Shown here in pieces: positions 1-10,600 of a DNA stretch of 64,000 nucleotides. A program made the translations under genes and the position numbers. The stretch lies in the NCBI GenBank assembly GCA_003255025.1, contig QANY01004770.1:667790-731789 (forward strand), in the 5' to 3' direction. This DNA is from Datisca glomerata (taxonomy: Eukaryota > Streptophyta > Magnoliopsida > Cucurbitales > Datiscaceae). The notes under the pieces are model-generated. The model worked only from the letters and a program-made list of their open reading frames with translations, ran no database searches and had not been told where the DNA came from. Numbering within the stretch: the first letter of the stretch is position 1; every line of letters begins with the position of its first letter.

Positions 1-345
1 GTTTCTGGAACTTAAGCCAACTCTATAAATTCCACCATGCACACTCTTGAGAAATCTCAATCAATGCGAATTAGTCGCTTACACTGATTCACAAAAGAAA
101 ACACTGATTCACAAAAGAAAACACCGATTGACAGATTGAGATTATGCAACTGCTTACAAAACACTTTAAAGATTGATAATTTATGAAAGGAAAAAATGAA
201 GCCGTGGACTTCTCAACTAACCGAAAAAATGCTCGTTCAAGAAAATTGTGATAAATTGAAAATGGATTAAACAGACAACACGAAAAGTGAAATGCATTCA
301 TGTCCAAGAAAAGCACTTCTTCACATGTTATTTGGTTTTTTCTTG
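1..345. other. Intergenic, no gene seen
   Basis: No credible gene. A 20-bp unit is repeated twice at 81-120 with a decayed third partial copy after it. The 91-residue open frame on the minus strand has no recognisable domain and low-complexity composition, so I do not call it. Confidence 0.5.
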
Positions 346-350
346 GTAAT

Positions 351-2664
351 TGTCTGAGACACAATTTGAAATTTGTAGCCTCTCTTTGAACTTTCTTAAA
401 TGTTTTGAAGGATAAGATCTCATTTCAAAAGAGAATTTTGAAATTTCAATTTCAATTCAAGATAGAGATAATGTTATCATATCTTATCATTAAACCAAGA
501 AGAGTCTACGTGGATGGAGACTCTACGTTTATAAACGGAGATGAGGTGGAAAGAAAAGAGGACCTCAATCAATCAAACTATCAATCAATTTTTCTAAAAT
601 GCATCCTTAATTTTTTTTTACTCTCTAGTTCTTTTTTCAATAAATTTTCATTATTTTTTCTTAGTTTATTTTTTAGTTTCAAGTCTCTTTATTTTTCGTT
701 ATCATTCAATAAATTTAGATTTAATTCCTAGCCTTATCATTTTATTTGTCGAATATTTCAATAAAAGTTGTCGATTTTCTTTTCTCATTTGCTTCATTAC
801 CACTATTTGATCATCCAAATTCTTAGTCTTAATAGTAGTCTAGAACCCTAGATGAGATTTGTTCCCTACTCCCCAATATCATTTTCTTAATTAGAAGTCG
901 GATTTCAGTAATTCATAATTTCTGTTTAAATTCAATTACTTGACTGAATTTTGGCACGCCTGCGCATTTTTCAATAGGGACACAAATTTGGTTCAGATCA
1001 TCATTCGCAGTCTGGTGATTTTTGCTCTCTAATTCTTTTTCTATAAATTTTCATTATTTTTTCTTAGTTTATTTTTTAGTTTCAAGTCTCTTTATTTTTC
1101 GTTATCATTCAATAAATTTAGATTTAATTCCTAGCCTCATCATTTTATTTGTCGAATATTTCAATAAAATTTATCGATTTTCTTTTCTCATTTGCTTCAT
1201 TACCACTATTTGATCATCCAAATTCTTAGTCTTAGTAGTAGTCTAGAACCCTAGATGAGATTTGTTCCCTACTCCTCAATATCATTTTCTTGATTAGAAG
1301 TCAGATTTCAGTAATTCGTGATTTCTGTTTAAATTCAATTACTTGACTGAATTTTGGCACGCCTGTGCATTTTTTCAATAGGGACACAAATTTGGCTCAG
1401 ACCATCATTCGCAGTCTGGTGATTTTTGCTCTCTAGTTCTTTTTTCATTATTTTTTCTTAGTTTATTTTTTAGTTTCAAGTCTCTTTATTTTTCGTTATC
1501 ATTCAATAAATTTAGATTTAATTCCTAGCCTTATCATTTTATTTGTCGAATATTTCAATAAAAGTTATCGATTTTCTTTTCTCATTTGCTTCATTACCAC
1601 TATTTGATCATCCAAATTCTTAGTCTTAGTAGTAGTCTAGAACCCTAGATGAGATTTGTTCCCTACTCCTCAATATCATTTTCTTGATTAGAAGTCAGAT
1701 TTCAGTAATTCATAATTTCTCTTTAAATTCAATTACTTGACCGAATTTTGGCACGCCTGTGCATTTTTTCAATAGGGACACAAATTTGGCTCAGACCATC
1801 ATTCGTAGTTTGGTGATTTTTGCTCTCTAGTTATTTTTTCAATAAATTTTCATTATTTTTTCTTAGTTTATTTTTTAGTTTCAAGTCTCTTTATTTTTCG
1901 TTATCATTCAATAAATTTAGATTTAATTCCTAGCCTTATCATTTTATTTGTCGAATATTTCAATAAAAGTTATCGATTTTCTTTTCTCATTTACTTCATT
2001 ACCACTATTTGATAATCCAAATTCTTAGTCTTAGTAGTAGTCTAGAACCCTAGATGAGATTTGTTCCCTACTCCTCAATATCATTTTCTTGATTAGAAGT
2101 CAGATCTCAGTAATTCATAATTTCTCTTTAAACTCAATTACTTGACCGAATTTTGGCACGCCTACGCATTTTTTCAATAGGGACATAAATTTGGTTCAGA
2201 CCATCATTCGCAGTCTGGTGATTTTTGCTCTCTAGTTCTTTTTTCAATAAATTTTCATTATTTTTTCTTAGTTTATTTTTTAGTTTCAAGTCTCTTTACT
2301 TTTCGTTATCATTCAATAAATTTAGATTTAATTCCTAGCCTTATCATTTTATTTGTCGAATATTTCAATAAAAGTTATCAATTTTCTTCTCATTTGCTTC
2401 ATTACCACTATTTGATCATCCAAATTCTTAGTCTTAGTAGTAGTCTAGAACCCTAGATGAGATTTGTTCCCTACTCCTCAATATCATTTCTTGATTAGAA
2501 GTCAGATTTCAGTAATTCATAATTTCTCTTTAAATTCAATTACTTGACCGAATTTTGGCACGCCTGCGCATTTTTTCAACAGGGACACAAATTTGGTTCA
2601 GACCATCAATCCCAGTCTGGTGATTTTTGGCTCAATACATTGGCCGAGATTTTCAAGCCAAACA
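351..2664 (+). repeat. 5' LTR, tandem-expanded (2314 bp)
   Basis: This aligns with the 720-bp 3' LTR over its first ~270 bp and then carries five tandem copies of the ~400-bp LTR 3' part. Subtracting four extra copies (about 1607 bp) leaves about 707 bp, which matches the single-copy 3' LTR. The terminal CA lies at 2663-2664. Confidence 0.8.
620..2640 (+). repeat. Five-copy ~404-bp tandem repeat inside the 5' LTR
   Basis: Units start near 620, 1024, 1428, 1822 and 2227 at the recurring motif (G/A)CTCTCTA, with spacing 404, 404, 394 and 405 bp. The third unit has a ~10-16 bp deletion after its start. Each unit ends with a motif like GCAGTCTGGTGATTTTT that joins directly to the next start. The 3' LTR has one equivalent copy (about 4513-4925). 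Copies are highly similar to one another, more so than to the 3' LTR copy. Confidence 0.9.
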
Positions 2665-2759
2665 TATTTTTTAGCACGCCCGATGGGATAAGTTTTAGGA
2701 ATATTATGTCCACTACAACATCTAAGGCTTAGAGTTTGGAATGACAAATTTCAGGAACA

Positions 2760-3017
2760 ATGCTAGATCACAATATGTTGAAATTGAGATTGTTCAAGTC
2801 GAAAGAGACGCAAAAGCATGCGACTACAATAAATGAGCAATCTGAGACCATTCATGATGGTATTCGTAAGATGCATGAAAGCTTGCAAGAAGTCTTGCAA
2901 TCTTTCAATCAAAGTATGCAAGCTATTCAACAAACCTCTCGAGAGTTGGCCGAAGTGATTCGACGACTACGACTTCGGCCAATACAACAACCAATTGTTG
3001 AGCAGCCGGTCTATTAG
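2760..3017 (+). pseudogene. gag-like N-terminal ORF of the non-autonomous element
   Basis: An 85-residue open frame starts about 95 bp after the 5' LTR. It is Gln/Glu/Lys-rich with heptad-like spacing (IRKMHESLQEVLQSFNQSMQ), so a coiled coil is likely. Its place just inside the LTR suggests the remnant of a gag start. The frame then breaks. Further stretches at about 3400-3880 are open in pieces separated by stop codons and are acidic, and I recognise no retroviral enzyme in them. Family assignment is inference from position; the short peptide alone is not diagnostic. Confidence 0.45.
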
Positions 3018-4188
3018 TCGTCGCCAACAAGGTGGAACTTTCAACCTAGGGGGTAAAATGTCGAATATAATGACTGGAAACATAGCCATGATAGTTTTCA
3101 AAACAACGTTTTAATTTTTCCAAAAGCTAGTCAAGCAAATAATGGTTAGTTTAAGGATAGTACCATGAAAGTTTTCCTTGTGTAAATCAACAGCCGATTA
3201 AATTGAATTGTCAGGCTGGAGGGCACGACCTAAAGCACCAAAACCATTGGGATCTGTCACCTAAGGTATAAGGTGAACAATGTTAGGCTGCCAACTTCAC
3301 CTCATATAGGAATTTTCGATTTCAATAAATTCATCCCCTAAGTGGAATGATTCGCCCGGGGGGCAACTTGATCAATCAAGTGACCAACAAAATGTCACAT
3401 CAATTTCTAAAGATCAACCATTGATAGAATCAATTGATGAGGAAAAGGTAGAACAAACGATGGAGGATAAGACCACTAGTGAATCTGAATCATCTTTTTC
3501 AAAAATTGAAATATAATCTAATGATAAGATTGAGATAACAAAAGAGATAGAGGTGGATAAATTCAAGGATTTAAGCCTTGAGTTGAGTTTCATTGAAGAA
3601 GAATATATTATTACAAATGATCAAACGAGTCAATATATGGTTCATCTCAAAAGTAAAAAGATGAATAGAGTTTTGGTGGATGACATAAATCTACCAAAAT
3701 CATGATTCAAATATATATTAGACCAATTAACGGGAGGTGAAAAATACAAAAGTTCGGCCAAACTAGAGGCCGAAGAAAAGTATTTTGACATATTCAAGGA
3801 AAATTGGTCATACTTAGATACAAATAGAAAACAAGATGAATTTAAAGTGAAACATCCATGGCCACATCCATGTTAATTGTTCAATTAAGATGTGAGTTTT
3901 AAGTATGTTGGTTAAAAATTGTATATCTTAAAAAATCTTCAAATATGTAGAATAAGTGGCAATGTCACTTTGAAAATTAAAAATGAATGCGAGGTCACAT
4001 GAATTGAGATGGACTCACGACCATTTTCATATAAATAAAAAAATCAATATGAATTTTTGGTGAAAATCGACCAATTTGAAAATGTTCAATTTTTGTCGAA
4101 ATCAAATATTTATTCGATAAATGCTACTTTTTGTTAAATTCAAATTTTTTTAAAATAATATATATTTGTTATGTTATAACATATTCTA

Positions 4189-4216
4189 TTAACATCGGCT
4201 AGGAAGCCGATGTTAA
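4189..4216. other. Perfect 12-bp stem, 4-nt loop, next to the polypurine tract
   Basis: TTAACATCGGCT and AGCCGATGTTAA pair perfectly around the loop AGGA. The hairpin ends 17 bp before the 3' LTR and just upstream of the GGGGCAA tract. Confidence 0.85.
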
Positions 4217-4233
4217 CGGAATACATGGGGCAA

Positions 4234-4953
4234 TATTTGAGCCACAATTTAAAATTTGAAGCTTCTCCAATAACTTGAAGATTTGAACTTCCCTAAGAAT
4301 CTTGAAGGATAAGATTTTATTTCAAAAGAAAATTTTAATTTTTAAATTTCAAATCAAGATAGAGATAATGCTATCAGATCTTATCATCAAGTCAAGAAGA
4401 GTCTACCTGGATGAAGACACTACATCTATAAAAGAGATGAAGTGGATAGAGAAGAGTACATCAATCCATCAACTATCAATCGATTTTTTCAGCATGCATC
4501 ACTTAGTTTTTACTCTCTAGTTCTTTTTTTCAATAAATTTTCAATGTTTTTTCTTAGTTTATTTATTAGCTCCAAGTCTCTTTATTTTTCCTTATCATTC
4601 AATAAATTTAGATTTAATCCATAGCCTTATCATTTTATTAGTTGAATATTTCAATAAAAGTTATCGATTTTCGTTTCTCATTTGCTTCCTTATCACTATT
4701 TAATAATATAAACTTTTAGTCTTAGTAGTGGTCTAGAACCCTAGAGGAGATTTGTTCCATACTCCTCAACATCATTTTCTTGATTAGAATTTAGATCTCA
4801 GTAATTCATAATTTCTCTTTAAATTCAGTTCCTTGACTGAATTTTGACACACTTGCGCATTAATTCAATAGGGACACAAGTTTGGTTCAGACTGTCATCT
4901 GCAGTCCGTTAATTTTCGGCTCAATACATTGGCCGAGATTTTCAAGCCAAAGA
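4234..4953 (+). repeat. 3' LTR, single-copy form (720 bp)
   Basis: This is homologous to the ends of the 5' LTR, with one copy of the ~400-bp segment. The terminal dinucleotides are mutated (TA at the start, GA at the end). GTAAT follows at 4954-4958. Confidence 0.8.
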
Positions 4954-4958
4954 GTAAT

Positions 4959-5655
4959 TCAAACCAATTTATTGATTACATGATAAAAGAAATAAACATA
5001 AACCAGTTTTTTCAATAGAACAAAGTTGTACTTAATTGTATCTACCATGCATATATTAAATCGATATTGCATTCGATTCACAATGCAAAAATACAAACCA
5101 CCATGAAACTAATCGATAAACTGACAGTAAAAACTATTTGAAAAAAGTTTCAAAGAAAAATTTCCACCGTTTAACTAATAATTTATAAATAAATCTATTA
5201 ACAGATGACCATATTAATCTAATTCAGTGTGTTGTGAAACACATTTACGTCAATCATATATGCACGTAAATGTTATAATCATGCTCTGATACTAATGTAG
5301 AAAATAATTGAATCAAGTATACTTAATTATATAGTGGAATGAATCAAAATGACGAATTACGCATCAGATCTTGTAGGAAATCACGAAAATGAACTCTCCA
5401 CTTGTTTCACAAAGCCCTTAATCTGTATGTGAAAACTTTATTTAAAAGTTAGAGAAATGATTTTTTCTCTAGTTTTTCAATACGTCTGAATTTTCTTGTG
5501 AAATTTTCAAGTGAAGTTCATTTCTTATAGAAGTTAATGATAGTTTTTTATATTAACTATCATTGGTAGTTTTTTCATGTAAAAAACTACCATTCATTCA
5601 TTTTTAAAATCGGATCAAGTTGACCCGTGTCCGGATCTGAAATAATTTTCTAACA
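4959..5655 (-). mobile_element. Truncated copia-type LTR retrotransposon fragment
   Basis: On the minus strand an LTR-like segment of 360 bp runs 5655-5296, starting TGTTAGAAAA and ending TTCTACA. It is followed at once by TTAGTATCAGAGCATG, a primer-binding site of the initiator-Met tRNA type (usual form TGGTATCAGAGC, here with one change). About 330 bp of leader follow and then stop at the boundary with the upstream retrotransposon. No second LTR was found. Within the LTR two short adjacent hairpins (about 5545-5595) share the core ATAGTT/GTAGTT. Confidence 0.65.
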
Positions 5656-7242
5656 GGGTGAGTAGAGGCAATGATTCTCGATTAGAGGATTAAAACTTCT
5701 TGCTCCAAAACAACATAAGAATTTTCTAAAAAAATTATCAACTCTGATCCTTTTTCAATTCTCCCAAACAATCTTGGCACCAACTTTTATTTGGTGCACG
5801 CACGATTTGTTGTGATGATGGTAGTGAAAAGCTAATCCCTATGACCGTTGCAAAGAGATTTTATTGACAAATAAAGAGGAAAATTGTTACCGTTTGAAAG
5901 TTTTTACCCGCCGGTTCTATTTGAACCAACAGGCCCAAGGGTCCACACTGTTTAGTTTGAACCAAACCATTTTCAGCTAACATGAGCCAATGTACAGTAG
6001 GATGGGCAGTTGACTTGAGATATTGGTCGTTGGAATTGAATGATCATTTCACTTGATCTTGTTTCAACGTCCATTATTGCCCAACTTTGTTACTTTGTCA
6101 ATAACTTATTTAAATAAATGTAAATATCATCACCCTAATATAGTTTTAAATTCTATAGGAACGCTTTTTGTAGTTTCATTTCACTTTCAAATGAGTCAAT
6201 ACAATTTTCTTTCCAAAATACCCTTGGAGCCTGATTTTTTTCAGTAAGAAATTCACATTCTCAGCACTGATGTTTACAAATTAGAGAATATAAGCAAATA
6301 AAAGTGAGAATATGATAAATAATAATGACATATCTAAGGTCGTTAGAATTGTGATCTTATTTAGGATAGTGGAGAAGTCTCGCGAATCGGATCGTAAGAT
6401 CCTACTATATACTAGTAATATTATAAAAAAAACATAATTTATAAAACTACATATTAATTTTTTTGAATATAATTAATTAATCAATGGTAATCACTATTTT
6501 ACTAAGTATATTTAAATAAATAACAACTTAAAAATTGAACAGATTAAATGAATTTTATATTATTTTCTTATGAATACCTTACAAAATTATGGTTGGTGAG
6601 ATTGTAAGATTCTACCGATCTTAGACAAAAAATATAATACGATCGTAAGATCCTCCCAATTTAAGATTCTACCTATAAATCAGATCATGATTGTTAGACA
6701 TGATCGTAAAATCATAAAATCTTGTGATCTGGATTGGGAGTTTAACAACTATGGACCTATCAATATGATTTTGAGAAGAACTGGTGAAGTAGGCGAAAAG
6801 AAATTAGAATATGTGCCCGTGTAGAACTAAAAACTATAAGAAATGTCCGTATAATTGAGATAATTAGAGGGGATGTTGGTGTAAGTTATTATTATATTTT
6901 AAACTGTGTATTAAAATAGTAATAATACGTCATAAAATAATGTAAAAAATGTGATTTGAATCATAGACCAACTCGTAACAAGAACAACTATTCTTAGAAT
7001 ATATCTAAGTTCAAATGGCATCCTGAACCATCATTTTGTGATAATACAATGAAAAAATAAGATTAAACAGACTTATTTAGTCCCTAAACTATGACATGTT
7101 TTTTCTTGAACTTTTTTAAATCTTTGAAAATTTAATGTGATGATAATCAGGTTATATTTTTATCTTTAGTTATAAGCGAAACGTTAAATAATGATGACAT
7201 GTAGACCTATGTAAGGATTTGACATTGTTAGTCAATTAAACC
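5656..7242. other. Intergenic; MITE-like remnant at ~6338-6745
   Basis: No gene is supported. Between about 6338 and 6745 the word GATCGTAAGATCCT and variants recur, and the ends (GTCGTTAGAATTGTGATC on the left, the reverse complement of GGGAGTTTAACAAC on the right) form a weak inverted terminal repeat. This resembles the better preserved element at 9940-10058 and is probably a decayed relative. The remainder is AT-rich. Confidence 0.4.
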
Positions 7243-7338
7243 AACATGAGAACAAGTGACAAAGAAGAAGTTGACAACATGAGAACAAGTGACAAAGAAG
7301 TTGACAACATGTGAACAAGTGACAAAGAAGAAGTTGAC
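7243..7338. repeat. Short tandem repeat, three ~30-33 bp units
   Basis: The unit AACATGAGAACAAGTGACAA plus GAAGAAGTTGAC recurs at 7243, 7276 and 7306. The second unit lacks one GAA. The sequence around it (…CCAACATGAGGGTTT near 7375) looks like a further diverged copy. Confidence 0.85.
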
Positions 7339-7829
7339 TTGAGGATTTGTATCGTTCGTGTTGGGGAATTCAACCAACATGAGGGTTTATATTTATCTCA
7401 TCTGAGTTGTTGAGCTTAGATTTAAAAGATAATATGAGTTCGGTACAGACGTCGAGGAAGAAAAATAATTGATTTTTTCTTTTCACTTTTTGTAGTGCAT
7501 ATGATTCGGTTGTTTTCTTCAATGGACGGATTAAATATAACATAACCTCTGCTATTCTGATCAAAGCATGAGACGACCTTAATCATTCACTTGGACAGCA
7601 CAATTTGCAAGGAAGGAAGAAGCATAGGAAGTATAAGTGGAATGAAAGCAGACGAGACACATAAGGGCCAAAAGAATTTCAGCACATAACTACTAAGAGG
7701 ATGTTATTGCCATCAACTAGAAAACCAAACAAAGGTAATGGAAATGCACAAAGAAATCAACTAAAAAAGACCGGAGTAGTATGAAAATATATGCACTTAA
7801 TGTAAAATTTAGCTTCAAAGCCATTATTG
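7339..7829. other. Intergenic, no gene seen
   Basis: I see no coding signal, RNA gene or clear repeat in this stretch. The minus-strand frame of 64 codons here has no recognisable domain. Confidence 0.4.
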
Positions 7830-8970
7830 TGTTGGAAATAGTGTATTGTATTATAAGATTAAATAGAAATAATAATAATACAACAATTCTATAAATATAT
7901 TGATTATAACATTTAAATAATATCAAATAACAATACAAATACAATAATTACAAAATGTAAATTAAAGAAGTAAATATCAATGTTAAATAAATCGGACAGA
8001 GGAACAATATAATGAAAAATTAAACCGAGTCATGTTTACACATTTTTTAAAAAAAGTTACGTCACCTCACTTGTGGTATTAAGATTGATAACGTCGTCTG
8101 TTTCCCAAGATAAAACGGTTTGAGGCAGCTGAAGAACACCCAACTTCACCACCTTGATCGAATTGACTTGTCAGAATTCTACCACTAGAGTAACGAGGCA
8201 AAAATAAAACTTGGAACGAAAAACCAAACCGTCGATGAAATTGAAATAAACTGAACTAGACCAAATTGAAAACTGAACCGAGACCGAGCTGAAAATCGAA
8301 CTAAGCAAAACACAGTCTATCGGTCCATATAGAGGTGCTTGTATCAAGAGTGATAACTTGATAAGCTAGAGGCCCTCTTTATATGGTCACCTATATACAG
8401 GCCAATGGATCATCATTTGCTCCAGATTTATTTTTCCTTCTCATAGGAAGCCCAAAGAAGCATTATATCTCTCTTTTTCTCTCAATTCTTGTCTCCACAT
8501 TTTCTAATTTTTATTCAAGCTTGGTTCGGGTTTTCGGTTTGATCCGTTTCGATTTATTTTCAGTTCCTTCGACGGTTTGATTTTTCGGTTCTTGTTTTTA
8601 CATCGTTATTCTGGTGGTAGAATCCTGACAAGTCAGTTCGATCAACGTGGTGAAGTTGAGCGCTTTTCAGCTGTCTCAAATTGTTTTATCATGAAAACTA
8701 GACGTCATTATCAACCTTAGTACGACAAGCGAAGTGACATAACTGTTTTAAAGAAACTATGCTAACATGACTCGGTTTGATTTCTCATTATACTGTTACT
8801 ATATGTTTTATTTAACGTTGGTATTTATGACTTTTACATTTCGTAATCCACATATTTACATTGTTATTCACAATTATATTATTTACATGTTGTGAATTAA
8901 TATATTTACAGAATTGTTGTATTATTGTTATTTCAATTTAATCTTACGATGCAATACACTAGATACAACA
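7830..8970. repeat. Large inverted repeat (two head-to-head LTR-like arms)
   Basis: The left arm starts TGTTGGAAATAGTGTATTGT at 7830, and the right arm, read on the minus strand from 8970, starts TGTTGTATCTAGTGTATTGC. The arms pair over roughly 400-450 bp (about 7830-8240 with 8560-8970), with shared blocks such as the ones around 8140-8180 and 8610-8650. About 300 bp lie between. Outer ends are TG and CA, as in LTRs, but no flanking target duplication is visible. Two copies of one LTR family in opposite orientation, or a foldback element, would explain it. Transcription through it would give a long hairpin. Confidence 0.75.
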
Positions 8971-9314
8971 ATCTTAAAACAATTAATTTTTATAAAAGTC
9001 ATTGCGTTAAAGATTAATTTTGGAAATTAATTAGGTTTTTCAATAATTGTTCAAAAAAATTATTTTTGGAAATTGATTTGTGTTTTTTCAACCTAAAAAA
9101 ATTATTTTTAATACTCTCCAAAATTTTGAAACTGAAAGTAACTATACAAAGAAGTTATGTCTAGGAAATTAGAATTTAAGAGGACTGTCGAGAGAGATGG
9201 TCCTGCATTGGGTCGTAGAACCCCACCAGTTCGTCTTGACGGTTATATGCAAAAGTGCTATTTGGTTTGTTTTATAAAATATTTGAAAAATTAGCATATT
9301 TTCGTCTTCGAGAA
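8971..9314. other. Intergenic, no gene seen
   Basis: AT-rich sequence; I see no gene, tRNA or clear repeat before the plastid-derived segment begins near 9315. Confidence 0.4.
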
Positions 9315-9479
9315 TATGGAAACTGATAACCGTAGAGAATATTTTCGTTTTATAAATAGTAGTAGAGAGATATCAGAAAATAAGATTTTTTATTTTTTTA
9401 TTTATTTATTCTTCCGTATCAAACATTTTTGGAGAAAAACAAATGGGTTATATCATTTCATGGTGGATCGGCGAATTAT

Positions 9480-9563
9480 TGGGCCGAGCTGGATTTGAAC
9501 CAGCGTAGACATATTGCCAACGAATTTACAGTCCGTCCCCATTAACCGCTCGGGCATCGACCC
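9480..9563 (-). tRNA. trnY-GUA: Plastid-type tRNA-Tyr (GUA), NUPT copy
   Basis: The 84-nt minus-strand sequence starts GGGTCGATGCCCGAGCGG and ends CAGCTCGGCCCA. The acceptor stem pairs, the anticodon loop reads ACTGTAAAT (anticodon GUA), a long variable arm is present as in type II tRNAs, and the T loop is GGTTCAAATCC. I see no disabling change. It lies in a nuclear plastid fragment, so it is best treated as a transferred copy and not a nuclear tRNA gene. Confidence 0.92.
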
Positions 9564-9622
9564 AGGAAGAATCAATTCTAGGATTATTGATAATTCATGA
9601 TCAACTTCCTTTCTTAGTACCC

Positions 9623-9695
9623 TACCCCCAGGGGAAGTCGAATCCCCGCTGCTTCCTTGAAAGAGAGATGTCCTGAACCACTAGACGATGGGGGC
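9623..9695 (-). tRNA. trnE-UUC: Plastid-type tRNA-Glu (UUC), NUPT copy
   Basis: The 73-nt minus-strand sequence starts GCCCCCATCGTCTAGTGG and ends CCCCTGGGGGTA, with anticodon loop CTTTCAA (UUC). Compared with the plastid gene as I know it, the segment after the anticodon reads AAGGAAGC where AAGGAGGC is usual, a single change that fits drift after transfer. It lies 59 bp before trnY on the same strand, as in plastid genomes. Confidence 0.92.
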
Positions 9696-9939
9696 ATACT
9701 TGCTCGACTGCCATCGTACATACTATGATCGTAGTATGAATAGTTTTTTGAAATTGTCAATATAAAAAAAATCGAATAGTATGACTCACAATTCGAAGGA
9801 TTTTTCTGTCTTTCATGATTCCATAAAATTTTTTGATTTCTCAATTCTATAATTCTATAAAAAAATATAACAACAATGTTGTGGCGAATTATGCTGCTAA
9901 AATCCAAGTGCAAAACCCTACTGTTGGGGCTCAAACAAG

Positions 9940-10058
9940 GTTGTCAGGATCGCGATCCGGATCGTACGATCTTATGATCTTCTAGGGATCCAACAATCCG
10001 GATATAATATAATAGTCACATTTTAGTAGGATCGTGTCAGGATCGCGATCTTGACAAC
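9940..10058. mobile_element. 119-bp MITE with 19-bp terminal inverted repeats
   Basis: The left end GTTGTCAGGATCGCGATCC (9940-9958) and the reverse complement of the right end, GTTGTCAAGATCGCGATCC (10058-10040), match at 18 of 19 bases. The interior is also GATC-rich. No clear target duplication is seen. Related, more decayed sequences occur near 6338-6745 and perhaps in kinesin intron 1. Confidence 0.75.
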
Positions 10059-10249
10059 AATCTGGTCAAAAAGGATTTTTAGAATAGCCAAATAAGGATT
10101 TTAAAAAAAAAATTATTTCACACTTAGATATAATCATACGGTGATGTAGATACAGAAAAAACAGAAAATATATGACACCATGAAAAGCACACAACATTAT
10201 TAAACAACACATATAGATTATCCAATTAGATTATTCTATTGACTTTGTG

Positions 10250-10600
10250 TTGGCTAGGCTGCAATAGTGGAGTGACATTAGGATAGAAGGAAGATACACT
10301 TTGTTGTACCCTGCTTCAAGCTTTGGACCAAACCAACTCCCAACTCATAATTTACATTCCAGTATTCAATTAGATTTCCTTTTAATCAATAACCTTTTGT
10401 TTGGCTAGCCTGCAATAGTGGAGAGATGTTAGGATGCAAGGGAGATACACTTGTTGTACTCTACTTAAAGCTTTGAACAAAACCAACTCATAATTTACAT
10501 TTCACTATCGAATTAATTACCCAATTAATCAATAAATATTTTTCTTTGGCTGACCTGCAATAGTAAAGTGGTATTAGGACATAACAAAGATACACTTGTT
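10250..10600. repeat. Three-copy ~150-bp tandem repeat upstream of the kinesin gene
   Basis: TTGGCTAGGCTGCAATAGTGG-like unit starts occur near 10250, 10401 and 10546. The shared downstream words are GATACACTTGTTGTA and CAAAACCAACTCATAATTTACATT; the third copy is partial. It ends about 780 bp before the start codon. Confidence 0.8.

Larger units (their letters stand above)
351..4953 (+). mobile_element. Non-autonomous LTR retrotransposon (gypsy-like, LARD type)
   Basis: Two related direct repeats, 351-2664 and 4234-4953, flank about 1.57 kb. The five bases GTAAT lie immediately before the left LTR (346-350) and immediately after the right LTR (4954-4958), a perfect target-site duplication. 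The 5' LTR begins TG and ends CA; the 3' LTR has mutated ends (TA...GA). The downstream leader has a GCACGCCCGATGGGA-type sequence that I associate with plant gypsy-like elements, and a G-rich tract (GGGGCAA) precedes the 3' LTR. The interior codes only for a gag-like N-terminus and broken remnants; no protease, reverse transcriptase or integrase is seen, so the element would depend on another for mobility. LTR divergence is considerable, so the insertion is old. Confidence 0.8.
9315..9870 (-). other. Nuclear plastid DNA insertion (NUPT) from the trnE-trnY region
   Basis: Both tRNAs and the intervening spacer have the order, spacing and sequence of the plastid trnE-trnY cluster, read on the minus strand. 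The sequence past trnY (GGATCGGCGAATTATT and on toward 9315) matches what I know of the trnY-trnD spacer, but trnD itself is absent. Upstream of trnE (9696-9870) the AT-rich run containing AATAGTTTTTTGAAATTGTC is also plastid-like. Exact edges are uncertain by a few tens of bases. The tRNAs are probably unexpressed in the nucleus. Confidence 0.85.

Noticed and set aside
351..2664. Centromeric or subtelomeric satellite
   Set aside because: The ~404-bp units lie inside an LTR with matching single-copy 3' LTR and a perfect target duplication, so the array is part of the element.
9614..9934. 106-codon open frame on the minus strand
   Set aside because: It crosses plastid trnE and its spacer in the NUPT, and no plastid gene has this frame.
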